A stretch of DNA of 64,000 bases from contig NZ_WMIC01000007.1 in assembly GCF_009711135.1 (NCBI RefSeq), positions 124,001 through 188,000 on the forward strand. Reading direction: 5' to 3'. A program made the position numbers and the translations under genes. The notes under the pieces are model-generated. The model was not told where the DNA came from and did not search any database. It saw only the letters and a program-made list of their open reading frames with translations. How positions within the stretch are numbered: position 1 is the first letter of the stretch; the number at the start of each line of letters is the position of its first letter. This DNA comes from Flavobacterium sp. LC2016-01. Its GTDB lineage: Bacteria > Bacteroidota > Bacteroidia > Flavobacteriales > Flavobacteriaceae. Shown in pieces: positions 26,325-34,508 of this stretch.

Positions 26325-28796
26325 GTGAAATCGAATTTAAAAACTGCCCAAACTCAATCTATGGAGAGCAAAAAAAGTTATACCGCCATCAAAGTGCTCT
26401 TCAGCTATGTTGCATTATTGGCATTAGTGGTTACTGTGGGATGGTTTTTATATTCTGAAAATGTCGTTTATAATAAATTAGAAGATAAAATTGCTCTTGA
26501 AAAAAACAAGATTTTAAGAGTCAGCAAATTATTCTCAAATGTTTATAAAACCGAAAGTTTAGCCCGAAAAACAATCCAGACCAACTCCGACAAAGATTTT
26601 AAAAGCTACGTAATTGAAAGTGATTCCCTGCGCGCAAGAATTGACACTTTAAAACAAATTGTAACGACAGATTATCAAAAAGTTCTCTTAGACAGCGTAA
26701 CCTATTTACTCGCCGAAAAAACCAAAAACATTCAGCAGTTAAAAACAATAAAAAATAAAGCCGATGATGAAGTCTCGGTAAACTCGGCTATTGATGAAAT
26801 TACCAAAATGGAGTTCAAACTCCGTAAACTGGAACTTCAGGATTTTACTAAAAATCCAAATCAGCTTGGGGCTTATCAAAAAAATGTACTACAGCAATAT
26901 GTAGATTATCTCAATCAAAATATTCCGGATGACAGCACCAATACATTGAGCAAAAAAGCTTCAGACTCGATATTAGCCAATTCGAAAAAACTTTTAAGCT
27001 CCGTAAAATTAAGAGCAGAAAAGAAAAAAGAATCGCTGAATTTTGAAGAAAATAAATTGCTAAAAAATGAAATTGCCATTTCAGACCAGCTTCGAAAAGT
27101 ACTTCGAATTATTGAGCGCGAAATCATCATCAATTCCATAAAAAACAATTCACTAAAAGAAAAATCGCTTAAAAAAGTCAACGAAATTGTAACAGCCTCA
27201 GCAATTGTCGGATTAATTCTGACTTTATTTTTTTCTGTTTTAATTGTCAGTGATTATTCGAAATCGCAGGTTTATAAAAAACAGCTTGAAATCGCGAATT
27301 TCAAAACAAAAAACCTGCTTAAAAGCCGTGAACAACTTATTTCGACGGTTAGTCATGATTTAAAAACACCTTTAAGTACGATTGTAGGCTATTCAGAACT
27401 TTTAAGCAATTCTGATATCAATACAAAACAGTCTTATTTCATTAACAACATCAAAAACTCATCTGAATATATCACGCAGCTAGTTCAGGATTTGCTTGAT
27501 TTTTCTCAAATAGAAGCAGGAAAAATTACGATTGAAAAAGTACCTTTTTTAGTTCCTCAAATTATTGATGAAGTAGCCAAAAGCATTCAAACCGTTTACA
27601 AACAAAAGAATATTGATTTGATCATTGCTATTGATGAAAAACTAAACTCAAAAATTGTTGGAGATCCTTTTCGACTCAAGCAAATTTTGAGCAATATCAT
27701 TGGAAATGCTTACAAATTTACTGAAGAAGGTTATATAAAAATCAGTGCTTATCTAGCAGAAAAAAATGATTTTTTTGTCATTACAATAGAAGATACCGGA
27801 ATTGGAATTGAAAAAGGAAATCAGAAATTTGTTTTTGAAGAATTTGCTCAGGCAAATGAAGGCATCGAAAAAAAATATGGCGGAACAGGCTTAGGTTTAT
27901 CAATCTGCCAGAAAATAATTTCGATTTTAGGCGGTACTTTGCAGCTAGAGAGTATTTTTGGACAAGGAAGTACTTTTGAGATTCAGCTTCCGTTGTTGTT
28001 TGATACTAGTTCAAACCCAGCTGATGAAATTAAAAAAGCAGTTTCGCATCAAACTAAATCACAAACTTTTATTGTAATTGATGACGACATTAATCTTCTG
28101 AATTTAACCAGCGGTGTTTTAAGACAGGAAAAACATCAGGTTTTATCTTTTAACAGCGCCGGAAAAGCATTGGAAGCCATTCAAAAAACCAATTTTGATT
28201 TTGTCATCACGGATATTCAAATGCCCGAAATGGACGGATTTGTATTCTTGCAAAAACTTAAAAGCATGTCAATTTATGACAATCAGCCGGTCATTGCCTT
28301 AACAGGAAGGGCAGATCTCGATGCTTCTGTATATGCTGATGCTGGATTTACAACGGTTGTAAAAAAACCTTATTCTCCTAGAATACTTTTAGATACAATC
28401 AGAATTATTTTGGAAGATGATCCTTTGCCAAAAGTTGACACAACAAAAGCAGGAGAAAAAATATCTACAAAATTGTACTCCCTAGTAACTTTGAGAGAGT
28501 TTTTGGCTCATGACAAAAATGCTTTAAACGAAGTTTTAAAATCATTTATCGAAAGCACAAATGAAAATCTAGTCTATCTTGAAAATGCCATTTCATTAGA
28601 AAATACGGTTGAAATAAATGCAATCGCTCATCGCATCGCTCCAATGTTCAAACAAATTGAAGCAAATGAAATTGCCAAAATTCTTGTAGTTTTAGAAAAA
28701 AATGAATTTGAAATTACTGAGGCAAAAGACATTTACAAAGATCTGAAAGCAAAAATTGACTCGCTTTTCACCATCTTAAACAAAGAAATTGTTTAA
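26325..28796 (+). CDS. Hybrid histidine kinase with REC and Hpt domains
   Basis: 823 residues from the GTG at 26325; an ATG at 26361 (MESKKSYTAIK) is an equally good start. Two transmembrane helices (about 24-45 and 288-310) flank a long helical periplasmic sensor with no named domain. Then come HisKA (STVSHDLKTPLST, His near 344), HATPase (NIIGNAYKFTEEG, DTGIGIE, GGTGLGLSIC), a receiver (VITDIQMPEMDG, Asp near 630) and an Hpt-like end (AHRIAPMF, His near 769). This is a His-Asp-His relay that would hand phosphate to a separate regulator, the obvious candidate being the convergent gene. The stop codons overlap at TTAA (28793-28796). Confidence 0.94.
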   Translation: MKSNLKTAQTQSMESKKSYTAIKVLFSYVALLALVVTVGWFLYSENVVYNKLEDKIALEKNKILRVSKLFSNVYKTESLARKTIQTNSDKDFKSYVIESDSLRARIDTLKQIVTTDYQKVLLDSVTYLLAEKTKNIQQLKTIKNKADDEVSVNSAIDEITKMEFKLRKLELQDFTKNPNQLGAYQKNVLQQYVDYLNQNIPDDSTNTLSKKASDSILANSKKLLSSVKLRAEKKKESLNFEENKLLKNEIAISDQLRKVLRIIEREIIINSIKNNSLKEKSLKKVNEIVTASAIVGLILTLFFSVLIVSDYSKSQVYKKQLEIANFKTKNLLKSREQLISTVSHDLKTPLSTIVGYSELLSNSDINTKQSYFINNIKNSSEYITQLVQDLLDFSQIEAGKITIEKVPFLVPQIIDEVAKSIQTVYKQKNIDLIIAIDEKLNSKIVGDPFRLKQILSNIIGNAYKFTEEGYIKISAYLAEKNDFFVITIEDTGIGIEKGNQKFVFEEFAQANEGIEKKYGGTGLGLSICQKIISILGGTLQLESIFGQGSTFEIQLPLLFDTSSNPADEIKKAVSHQTKSQTFIVIDDDINLLNLTSGVLRQEKHQVLSFNSAGKALEAIQKTNFDFVITDIQMPEMDGFVFLQKLKSMSIYDNQPVIALTGRADLDASVYADAGFTTVVKKPYSPRILLDTIRIILEDDPLPKVDTTKAGEKISTKLYSLVTLREFLAHDKNALNEVLKSFIESTNENLVYLENAISLENTVEINAIAHRIAPMFKQIEANEIAKILVVLEKNEFEITEAKDIYKDLKAKIDSLFTILNKEIV

Positions 28797-30142
28797 TCGA
28801 TGTTGTATTGCTTTAATTTATTATAAAGCGTCTTTCTGGTAATTTTAAGTAGTTTCGCAGCTTCAGATTTATTATTCTGCGTTTTAGATAATGCATGAAT
28901 AATGGTTTCTTTTTCATTTTCGGATAAAGAAAAATTAACTGAATTCTCGGAAGAATTCTGTTTTTGAATCTGAAAAAATTCAGCTGGCAAAACTTCGCTT
29001 TCAATAAAATCGCCACGAGTTAAAAGAGTCGCGCGTTTTACACAATTTTGCAGTTCGCGTAAATTCCCTGGCCAATTGTATTTTTGAAAAATAGCAACAA
29101 CTTCAGGAGAAAATCCAATAATATCTTTATTCAACTGCTGATTGGCCTTTTCAAGGAAATAATCGGCAAAAACCATCAAATCTTCTTCTCTATCTTTTAA
29201 TGAAGGTGACAGAATAGAGAATTCATTGATTCTATGGTATAAATCTTCTCTAAATTCGCCGTTTTTTACTGCTTCACGTAAATCTTCATTTGTTGCAGTT
29301 ATGATTCGGATATCGACGTTTATTTCTTTATTGCTTCCAACAGGTTTTATTTTTCGTTCCTGAAGTGCTCTTAACAGCTGAATTTGGTTCTCATAAGAAA
29401 GATTTCCAATTTCGTCAAGAAAAAGAGTTCCTCCATTTGCAGCTTCAAAATAACCCATTTTATCACTAATTGCGCCAGTAAAAGAACCTTTTAAATGCCC
29501 GAAAAATTCACTTGCCGCTAATTCTTTCGGAATTGCTCCACAGTCAACGGCAATAAAATTATTGTTTTTTCGAGTGCTTTGCTGGTGAATGCTTTTAGCT
29601 ATAATTTCTTTTCCTGTGCCGCTTTCGCCGATAATCAAAACAGACATATCCGTTGGGCTTACCAATTGAATATGATCTAACAATTTTCGTGAAGCAACAG
29701 AAATTCCTTTTACAAATTCGTTCTCTGAAGTAACTTGTTTTTTTGCTGGTTTCTTTTCTTTTGGTGAAATTTCTTCAGCTTCATTATGCTGCAGGGCATT
29801 TGTAATTACTAGCAAAACCTCATCAGGATTAAAAGGTTTTGAAATATAATCTGCAGCACCATTTTTTATAGCTTTTACAGCCGTGTTCACATCAGAGTAG
29901 CCTGTCATCATAACGACAGGAATATGAGGATGAGCATTTTTAATTTCAGTCATTAGTCCAATGCCATCAGAATCAGGCAGACGAAGATCTGTCAAAATCA
30001 AATCGAACGATTCGTTTTTGATTGCTGCTCTTGCTTCTGCTGCAGAGAAAGCTATTGTTACTTCGTATGCTTTTTTTATTAGAAATTTCTCTAATAATTT
30101 ACAAAACGAAATATCATCTTCTATCAATAATATCTTTGACAT
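28793..30142 (-). CDS. Sigma-54-dependent NtrC-type response regulator
   Basis: 449 residues: receiver (LTDLRLPDSDG, phospho-Asp near 52), AAA+ domain and Fis-type helix-turn-helix end (NNKSEAAKLLKITRKTLYNK). The AAA+ part has Walker A GESGTGKE, Walker B GGTLFLDEIG and the sigma-54 contact loop as GSFTGA, a variant of GAFTGA. It would be phosphorylated by the Hpt of the convergent kinase and activate sigma-54 promoters. The best target by position is the six-gene operon just upstream. Confidence 0.95.
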   Translation of the reverse strand: MSKILLIEDDISFCKLLEKFLIKKAYEVTIAFSAAEARAAIKNESFDLILTDLRLPDSDGIGLMTEIKNAHPHIPVVMMTGYSDVNTAVKAIKNGAADYISKPFNPDEVLLVITNALQHNEAEEISPKEKKPAKKQVTSENEFVKGISVASRKLLDHIQLVSPTDMSVLIIGESGTGKEIIAKSIHQQSTRKNNNFIAVDCGAIPKELAASEFFGHLKGSFTGAISDKMGYFEAANGGTLFLDEIGNLSYENQIQLLRALQERKIKPVGSNKEINVDIRIITATNEDLREAVKNGEFREDLYHRINEFSILSPSLKDREEDLMVFADYFLEKANQQLNKDIIGFSPEVVAIFQKYNWPGNLRELQNCVKRATLLTRGDFIESEVLPAEFFQIQKQNSSENSVNFSLSENEKETIIHALSKTQNNKSEAAKLLKITRKTLYNKLKQYNID

Positions 30143-30195
30143 CTGTTTTTAAGGACTTTTTTTGCTAAAATAATACTATTAAAGTTGTATTCTCA

Positions 30196-30203
30196 CAAAA
30201 TTA
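30196..30203 (-). promoter_or_regulatory. Candidate -7 element for the response regulator
   Basis: The minus strand reads TAATTTTG, matching TAnnTTTG, about 54 bases ahead of the start. It lies right after the terminator of the six-gene operon, so the regulator seems to have its own promoter. Confidence 0.4.
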
Positions 30204-30206
30204 TGC

Positions 30207-30241
30207 AAAAAAAAAGAGACTGCTACAAGCAATCTCTTTTT
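30207..30241 (-). terminator. Terminator of the six-gene PepSY-like operon
   Basis: The minus strand reads AGAGATTGCT, TGT, AGCAGTCTCT, followed by T residues. It lies about 50 bases after the last paralogue's stop. Confidence 0.85.
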
Positions 30242-30290
30242 CACCAAAAACATAAATCTAATTCACCTAATTATATTTATAATATATTTA

Positions 30291-30587
30291 TTATATTTTC
30301 AGCCAATTGCCATTGACATCTGAGTAAACAGTAGCCTTTTGGTCCTTAACTGATATTTCTAATTTGTATTCTTTTTTCTCGTTTACATATGCTTTATCCA
30401 GTTTTGCATTTGGATAAGCAGTCTGCAGAGCAGTTTTTACCGCCGCCGGAACAGCATCTGCAGTAATTTCTGTATATTCTGTCTGAACAAAAACGGACGT
30501 CTTTACTTTATTTTGAATCGTCGTCGCCTTTGCTTGAATAGACAAACTTGCCAGAATAACGGCCCCTGTGATGGCTAACTTTTTCAT
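30291..30587 (-). CDS. PepSY-like secreted protein, paralogue 6 (last)
   Basis: 98 residues: signal peptide (KKLAITGAVILASLSIQAKA), then a single PepSY-like domain with DAVPAAVKTALQTAYPNAKL, KAYVNEKKEYKLEISV and the end YSDVNGNWLKI. The pattern (xVPAAVxxALxxAYPxAxLxKAYxNxxxxYKLxVxV...ADGxWxKK) is shared by all six. It is exported to the periplasm or beyond, with no lipobox. The last copy is among the more diverged. The gap to the previous copy is 17 bases, consistent with one transcript. The function is unknown. Confidence 0.85.
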   Translation of the reverse strand: MKKLAITGAVILASLSIQAKATTIQNKVKTSVFVQTEYTEITADAVPAAVKTALQTAYPNAKLDKAYVNEKKEYKLEISVKDQKATVYSDVNGNWLKI

Positions 30588-30604
30588 ATTGCTCTTTTAA
30601 AGAA

Positions 30605-30901
30605 TTATTTTTTAATGATATTTCCAGAAGCATCTGTAAAAAAAGTATACTTTTTCTCTCCGCTTGCTATGACAAGTTTATACTCATTTTTCGCATTTTT
30701 GTACGCTTTTTCCAGTTTTGTACCAGCAAAAGATTTTTCAATAGTCGATTTTACTGCTGCCGGAACAGCATCGATAGCAACTTCAGTGTATTCATCTTGA
30801 ATATTTACGGACTGAACCATTTCAGCTTTTGCAACAACAGTTGCAGCATTGATTGACAAACTTCCAAAAACGACAGCTGCCGATAAGATTAACTTTTTCA
30901 T
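30605..30901 (-). CDS. PepSY-like secreted protein, paralogue 5
   Basis: 98 residues: signal peptide (KKLILSAAVVFGSLSINAA), QDEYTEVAIDAVPAAVKSTI, KLEKAYKNAKNEYKLVIAS and end FFTDASGNIIKK. It keeps the QDEYTE motif that precedes the domain in all but one of the six copies, but its AYP motif is changed to SFAGT. The gap to the next upstream copy is 19 bases. The domain is about half a classical PepSY and most like the PepSY-like family, whose roles are not settled. Confidence 0.85.
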   Translation of the reverse strand: MKKLILSAAVVFGSLSINAATVVAKAEMVQSVNIQDEYTEVAIDAVPAAVKSTIEKSFAGTKLEKAYKNAKNEYKLVIASGEKKYTFFTDASGNIIKK

Positions 30902-30920
30902 AGTGGGGATAGTTTTATAG

Positions 30921-31211
30921 TTACTTTTTAAGAATGTTTCCTTTTGCGTCTGTATAAATAGTAGATTTTACATCTCGAACAATAATATCGATTTTGTATT
31001 CTTTTTTATCGTTTACATAAGCTTTTTCAAGTTTTACACCAGGATAAGCAGTATCTAAAGCTGTTTTAATAGCCGCCGGAACAGCATCAACTTCTTTGTA
31101 CTCATCTTGAAACTTCACTGATGCTGTCGCTGGATTAATAGCGGCTATTGGTGTGGCTTGTATTGACAGTCCTCCTAAAAGGATAGCTGTCGATAAGATT
31201 ATCTTTTTCAT
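30921..31211 (-). CDS. PepSY-like secreted protein, paralogue 4
   Basis: 96 residues, the shortest copy: signal peptide (KKIILSTAILLGGLSIQATP), QDEYKEVDAVPAAIKTALDT, AYPGVKLEKAYVNDKKEYKI and end IYTDAKGNILKK. It has a KEV in place of TEI and a two-residue deletion relative to the first copies. The C-terminal aromatic is lost (NILKK instead of TWVKK). Copies 4-6 share the KKEY or KNEY motif, while copies 1-3 share ASQY, so the array has two subgroups. Confidence 0.85.
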   Translation of the reverse strand: MKKIILSTAILLGGLSIQATPIAAINPATASVKFQDEYKEVDAVPAAIKTALDTAYPGVKLEKAYVNDKKEYKIDIIVRDVKSTIYTDAKGNILKK

Positions 31212-31235
31212 AATGACAGTTTTTTAGTTAACGAA

Positions 31236-31532
31236 TTATTTTTTCACCCAAGATCCATCGGCATTTGCATACAGAGAACCTACTTTATCGCCTACAGTAA
31301 CTTCTAATTTGTATTGAGAAGCCGTGTTTTTGTAAGCTTTAGAAAGTACTGCATCTGGATATGCTTTTTTAAGCGCGTTTGTAACTGCAGAAGGAACTTC
31401 TTCTACTTTGATCTCAGTATATTCGTCTTGAATTGATATTGTTTTTACGATTGTATTTGATATTGGAGAAGTTGAAGCAAATGATGTTAAACTTCCCAAA
31501 ATGATTGCGGCTGATAAGAATAAATTTTTCAT
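31236..31532 (-). CDS. PepSY-like secreted protein, paralogue 3
   Basis: 98 residues, about 90% identical to paralogue 2 by eye. The signal peptide runs to TSFAST, then QDEYTEIKVEEVPSAVTNAL, KKAYPDAVLSKAYKN, ASQYKLEVTVGDKVG and end YANADGSWVKK. The DNA is also highly similar to paralogue 2, which points to recent tandem duplication or gene conversion. The gap to the next gene is 24 bases. Confidence 0.88.
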   Translation of the reverse strand: MKNLFLSAAIILGSLTSFASTSPISNTIVKTISIQDEYTEIKVEEVPSAVTNALKKAYPDAVLSKAYKNTASQYKLEVTVGDKVGSLYANADGSWVKK

Positions 31533-31583
31533 AATGTGTGTATATTTAATAGTGTTAATTAATTTGTTTGGAACAAAAAGGGC

Positions 31584-31886
31584 TTATTTTTTAACCCAAG
31601 TTCCGTCGGCATTAGCATAAACAGAACCTACTTTATCACCTACAGTAACCTCAAGTTTATATTGTGATGCAGCATTTTTGTATGCTTTAGAAAGCACTGC
31701 GTCTGGATACGCTTTTTTTAGTGCACCTGTAACTGCAGCAGGAACTTCTTCTAATTTAATTTCAGTGTACTCGTCTTGAATTGAAATTGTTTTTACGATT
31801 GAATTTGATATTGGAGAAGTCGAAGTCGAAGCAAATGATGTTAAACCTCCCAAAACGATTGCGGCTGATAGAAATAATTTTTTCAT
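31584..31886 (-). CDS. PepSY-like secreted protein, paralogue 2
   Basis: 100 residues. It differs from paralogue 3 mainly by a two-residue TS insertion after the signal peptide (ASTSTSPISN) and about ten substitutions. QDEYTEIKLEEVPAAVTGAL and YANADGTWVKK frame the domain. No Cys and no lipobox, so a soluble exported protein. The spacer to paralogue 1 is 74 bases, long enough for an internal promoter, though none is obvious. Confidence 0.88.
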   Translation of the reverse strand: MKKLFLSAAIVLGGLTSFASTSTSPISNSIVKTISIQDEYTEIKLEEVPAAVTGALKKAYPDAVLSKAYKNAASQYKLEVTVGDKVGSVYANADGTWVKK

Positions 31887-31960
31887 GATAATAGTATTTT
31901 AAGATCGTTAATTTAATTTTAGTATTTTTTATTTGAAAATACACGGGACACGCTTTTAGA

Positions 31961-32257
31961 TTATTTTTGAATCCAAGTTCCGTCGGCATTAGCAAAAAGA
32001 TTTCCCACTTTTTCGCCAACTGTAACGTCTAATTTGTATTGAGAAGCTGCATTTTTGTATGCTTTAGTAAGAACAGCGTTCGGAAACGATTTTTTTAATG
32101 CTTCAGTAATCGGAGCTGGCAATTCTTCTAATTTGATTTCAGTATATTCATCCTGAATTGAAATTGTTTTTATAATTGAATCTTCAACTGAAGAAGTTGC
32201 AGCGAATGAAGTTAAACTTCCCAAAACAATAGCGGCTGATAAGAATATCTTTTTCAT
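31961..32257 (-). CDS. PepSY-like secreted protein, paralogue 1 (first)
   Basis: 98 residues and the promoter-proximal copy: signal peptide (KKIFLSAAIVLGSLTSFAA), QDEYTEIKLEELPAPITEAL, KKSFPNAVLTKAYKNAASQY and end FANADGTWIQK. It is related to paralogues 2 and 3 but a little diverged (SFP for AYP, WIQK for WVKK). It follows a 293-bp intergenic region with candidate promoter and operator repeats. Confidence 0.87.
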   Translation of the reverse strand: MKKIFLSAAIVLGSLTSFAATSSVEDSIIKTISIQDEYTEIKLEELPAPITEALKKSFPNAVLTKAYKNAASQYKLDVTVGEKVGNLFANADGTWIQK

Positions 32258-32324
32258 AATGTAAATTTTAGTATTTGTTTATAGTTGTTTACGCTTTAGA
32301 TAATGAAATTATTATGCCGCAAAA

Positions 32325-32350
32325 CAAAATTAAGCCCCTATACTACGCAA
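32325..32350 (-). promoter_or_regulatory. Candidate promoter of the PepSY-like operon
   Basis: The minus strand reads TTG (-33-like, 32348-32350), 15 bases, then TAATTTTG (-7-like, 32325-32332). The spacing is slightly short. An inverted repeat, AATCCCT/AGGGATT (32349-32371), overlaps the -33 side and could be an operator. Confidence 0.4.
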
Positions 32351-32405
32351 TCCCTTTATTTTAGAGGGATTTAGATTATCATGCCAAGTTTTAACTATTG
32401 CAAAA

Positions 32406-32449
32406 AGTGTGTAATTCCACAAATGAGTGTGTAAAAATTATACACTTTT
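32406..32449. promoter_or_regulatory. Candidate activator sites upstream of the PepSY-like operon
   Basis: AGTGTGTAA occurs twice, at 32406-32414 and 32426-32434, exactly 20 bases (two helical turns) apart. A complementary TACACT follows at 32441. The position about 150-190 bases ahead of the first gene and the helical spacing are as expected of enhancer sites for an NtrC-type activator. The regulator is inferred. Confidence 0.35.
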
Positions 32450-32476
32450 AGTGTTTCCTAACGCATAAAAACAACA

Positions 32477-32545
32477 AAACCCGATAAGTTAAAACTCATC
32501 GGGTTTGTATTAGAAATAAAAAAGGCTGCCGAAACCGACAGCCTT
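32477..32545 (-). terminator. Two tandem terminator hairpins after accC
   Basis: Hairpin 1 (32522-32545) is AAGGCTGTCGG/CCGACAGCCTT-like with a T run on the minus strand. Hairpin 2 (32477-32506) pairs AAACCCGAT with ATCGGGTTT. Both follow the accC stop. Confidence 0.85.
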
Positions 32546-32550
32546 AAAAA

Positions 32551-33897
32551 TTATTCTGGACTATTCATTTTGAAAGTATCCATAAATGCAGTTGTGTAAT
32601 CTCCTGCAATATATTTTGGGTCATCCATTAATTGTCTGTGGAAAGGTATTGTAGTTTTCACACCTTCGATAACGAATTCATCCAAAGCTCTTCGCATTTT
32701 GCTGATAGCTTCTTCACGAGATTGTGCAGTAGTAATTAACTTAGCAATCATTGAATCGTAATTTGGCGGAATACTGTAACCAGAATAAACGTGAGTATCT
32801 AAACGAACTCCGTGTCCTCCTGGCATATGAAGCGTAGTAATTTTTCCTGGTGAAGGACGAAAATCGTTATAAGGATCTTCAGCATTAATACGGCATTCGA
32901 TAGCGTGTAATTGTGGTAAATAGTTTTTTCCTGAAATTGGAATTCCAGCAGCAACCATAATTTGCTCACGAATCAAATCATAATCAATAACTTGTTCTGT
33001 GATTGGGTGCTCCACCTGAATACGAGTATTCATTTCCATGAAGTAGAAATTTCTGTGTTTGTCCACAAGAAATTCTACAGTTCCAGCTCCTTCATATTTA
33101 ATGAACTCAGCAGCTTTAACAGCAGCTTCTCCCATTGCAGTACGTAATTCATCTGTCATGAAAGGCGAAGGTGTTTCTTCAGTCAATTTTTGGTGACGAC
33201 GCTGTACAGAACAATCTCTTTCAGAAAGGTGACATGCTTTTCCGTAAGAATCTCCCACAACTTGAATTTCGATATGACGTGGTTCTTCAATAAGTTTCTC
33301 CATGTACATTCCGTCATTTCCAAATGCTGCAGCCGCTTCTTGACGTGCACTTTCCCAAGCTTTTAAAAGCTCTTCTTCTTTCCAGATCGCGCGCATTCCT
33401 TTTCCACCACCACCAGCAGTAGCTTTCATCATCACTGGGTAGCCAATTTCTTTAGCTGTTTTTTGTGCATGTTCGTAAGATTCTAATAATCCATCTGAAC
33501 CTGGCACACAAGGAACTCCTGCTGCTTTCATTGTAGCTTTTGCAGAAGCTTTATCTCCCATTCTATCGATCATTTCTGGAGCCGCACCAATAAATTTGAT
33601 TCCGTGCTCTTGGCAAATTTTTGAGAATTTAGCATTTTCAGAAAGGAAACCGTATCCTGGGTGTATTGCATCTGCATTTGTAATTTCTGCAGCAGCAATA
33701 ATATTTGACATCTTTAAATACGATAAGTTACTTGGAGGTGGTCCAATACAAACCGCTTCGTCAGCAAACTTCACATGTAAGCTTTCCGCATCGGCTGTAG
33801 AGTAAACTGCAACAGTTTTAATTCCCATTTCCTTACATGTACGAATTACACGAAGTGCAATTTCTCCTCTATTCGCAATTAATATTTTTTTAAACAT
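32551..33897 (-). CDS. accC: Acetyl-CoA carboxylase, biotin carboxylase subunit
   Basis: Carboxylates biotin on AccB with ATP and bicarbonate, the first step of malonyl-CoA and fatty-acid synthesis. The 448 residues have the N-terminal [18 protein letters not shown], an ATP-grasp glycine loop [12 protein letters not shown], and [15 protein letters not shown] with the catalytic metal-binding Glu. The length is exactly that of the family. It lies 99 bases after accB in the same direction, with a repeat-filled spacer. Confidence 0.97.
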   Translation of the reverse strand: MFKKILIANRGEIALRVIRTCKEMGIKTVAVYSTADAESLHVKFADEAVCIGPPPSNLSYLKMSNIIAAAEITNADAIHPGYGFLSENAKFSKICQEHGIKFIGAAPEMIDRMGDKASAKATMKAAGVPCVPGSDGLLESYEHAQKTAKEIGYPVMMKATAGGGGKGMRAIWKEEELLKAWESARQEAAAAFGNDGMYMEKLIEEPRHIEIQVVGDSYGKACHLSERDCSVQRRHQKLTEETPSPFMTDELRTAMGEAAVKAAEFIKYEGAGTVEFLVDKHRNFYFMEMNTRIQVEHPITEQVIDYDLIREQIMVAAGIPISGKNYLPQLHAIECRINAEDPYNDFRPSPGKITTLHMPGGHGVRLDTHVYSGYSIPPNYDSMIAKLITTAQSREEAISKMRRALDEFVIEGVKTTIPFHRQLMDDPKYIAGDYTTAFMDTFKMNSPE

Positions 33898-33903
33898 CTT
33901 ATT

Positions 33904-33991
33904 TTAATTAGATAATTAGACAATTTGATAATTAGATAATTTTAGATGATTAAAAGTGAACCATTCTAAAATCTAAAATCTAAAATCTAAA
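33904..33991. repeat. AATTAGATAATT and AAAATCTAA short repeats between accB and accC
   Basis: The accB-accC spacer contains GATAATTAGA-type units on the left and a run of AAAATCTAA units on the right, partly complementary. No gene is seen. Confidence 0.55.
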
Positions 33992-33996
33992 TTTAT

Positions 33997-34485
33997 TTAT
34001 GATGGATCAACTAAGAATAAAGGTTGGTCAAATTCTACAGGAGACATATCGTCTACAAGAATTTTTACAATTTTACCTGAAACTTCTGATTCGATTTCGT
34101 TGAATAATTTCATTGCTTCAATTACACAAAGAACATCTCCTTTTGCGATAGTACTTCCTACTTCAGTGAAAACTGGTTTGTCTGGAGATGGTTTTCTATA
34201 GAATGTTCCAATAATTGGAGATTTTATAGTAATGAATTTAGAATCTTCAGCTGGAGCAGCTGCTTCACTATTTACATTTACAACAACTGGAGCAGCTACC
34301 TGAGGAACAGCAGCTTGAGGCAATGCAGCCTGAGCTGGTAATTGCTGTACATAAGTAGCCTCAGTTACATTTGTTTCCAAAGTTGTTCTGATAGTGATTT
34401 TCACATCATCCATCTCTAACTTTACTTCAGCAACTCCCGAATTTGCTACAAATTTGATTAGGTTTTGAATTTCTTTTAAATCCAT
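33997..34485 (-). CDS. accB: Acetyl-CoA carboxylase, biotin carboxyl carrier protein
   Basis: A 162-residue carrier. The N-terminal helical domain is [20 protein letters not shown], followed by an Ala/Pro/Val-rich flexible linker (about residues 45-85) and a C-terminal lipoyl-like domain. That domain carries the biotinylation site [12 protein letters not shown] (Lys of EAMK). It passes the carboxyl group from AccC to the transferase, whose genes are not here. It is 23 bases downstream of fabH. Confidence 0.97.
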   Translation of the reverse strand: MDLKEIQNLIKFVANSGVAEVKLEMDDVKITIRTTLETNVTEATYVQQLPAQAALPQAAVPQVAAPVVVNVNSEAAAPAEDSKFITIKSPIIGTFYRKPSPDKPVFTEVGSTIAKGDVLCVIEAMKLFNEIESEVSGKIVKILVDDMSPVEFDQPLFLVDPS

Positions 34486-34508
34486 AATGATTCGTTTTTA
34501 GTTTTAAT

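Noticed and set aside
32258..32550. A canonical sigma-54 promoter (-24 GG, -12 GC) for the PepSY-like operon
   Set aside because: Both strands were read; the best box (TTGGCATG) has no GC at the right spacing.
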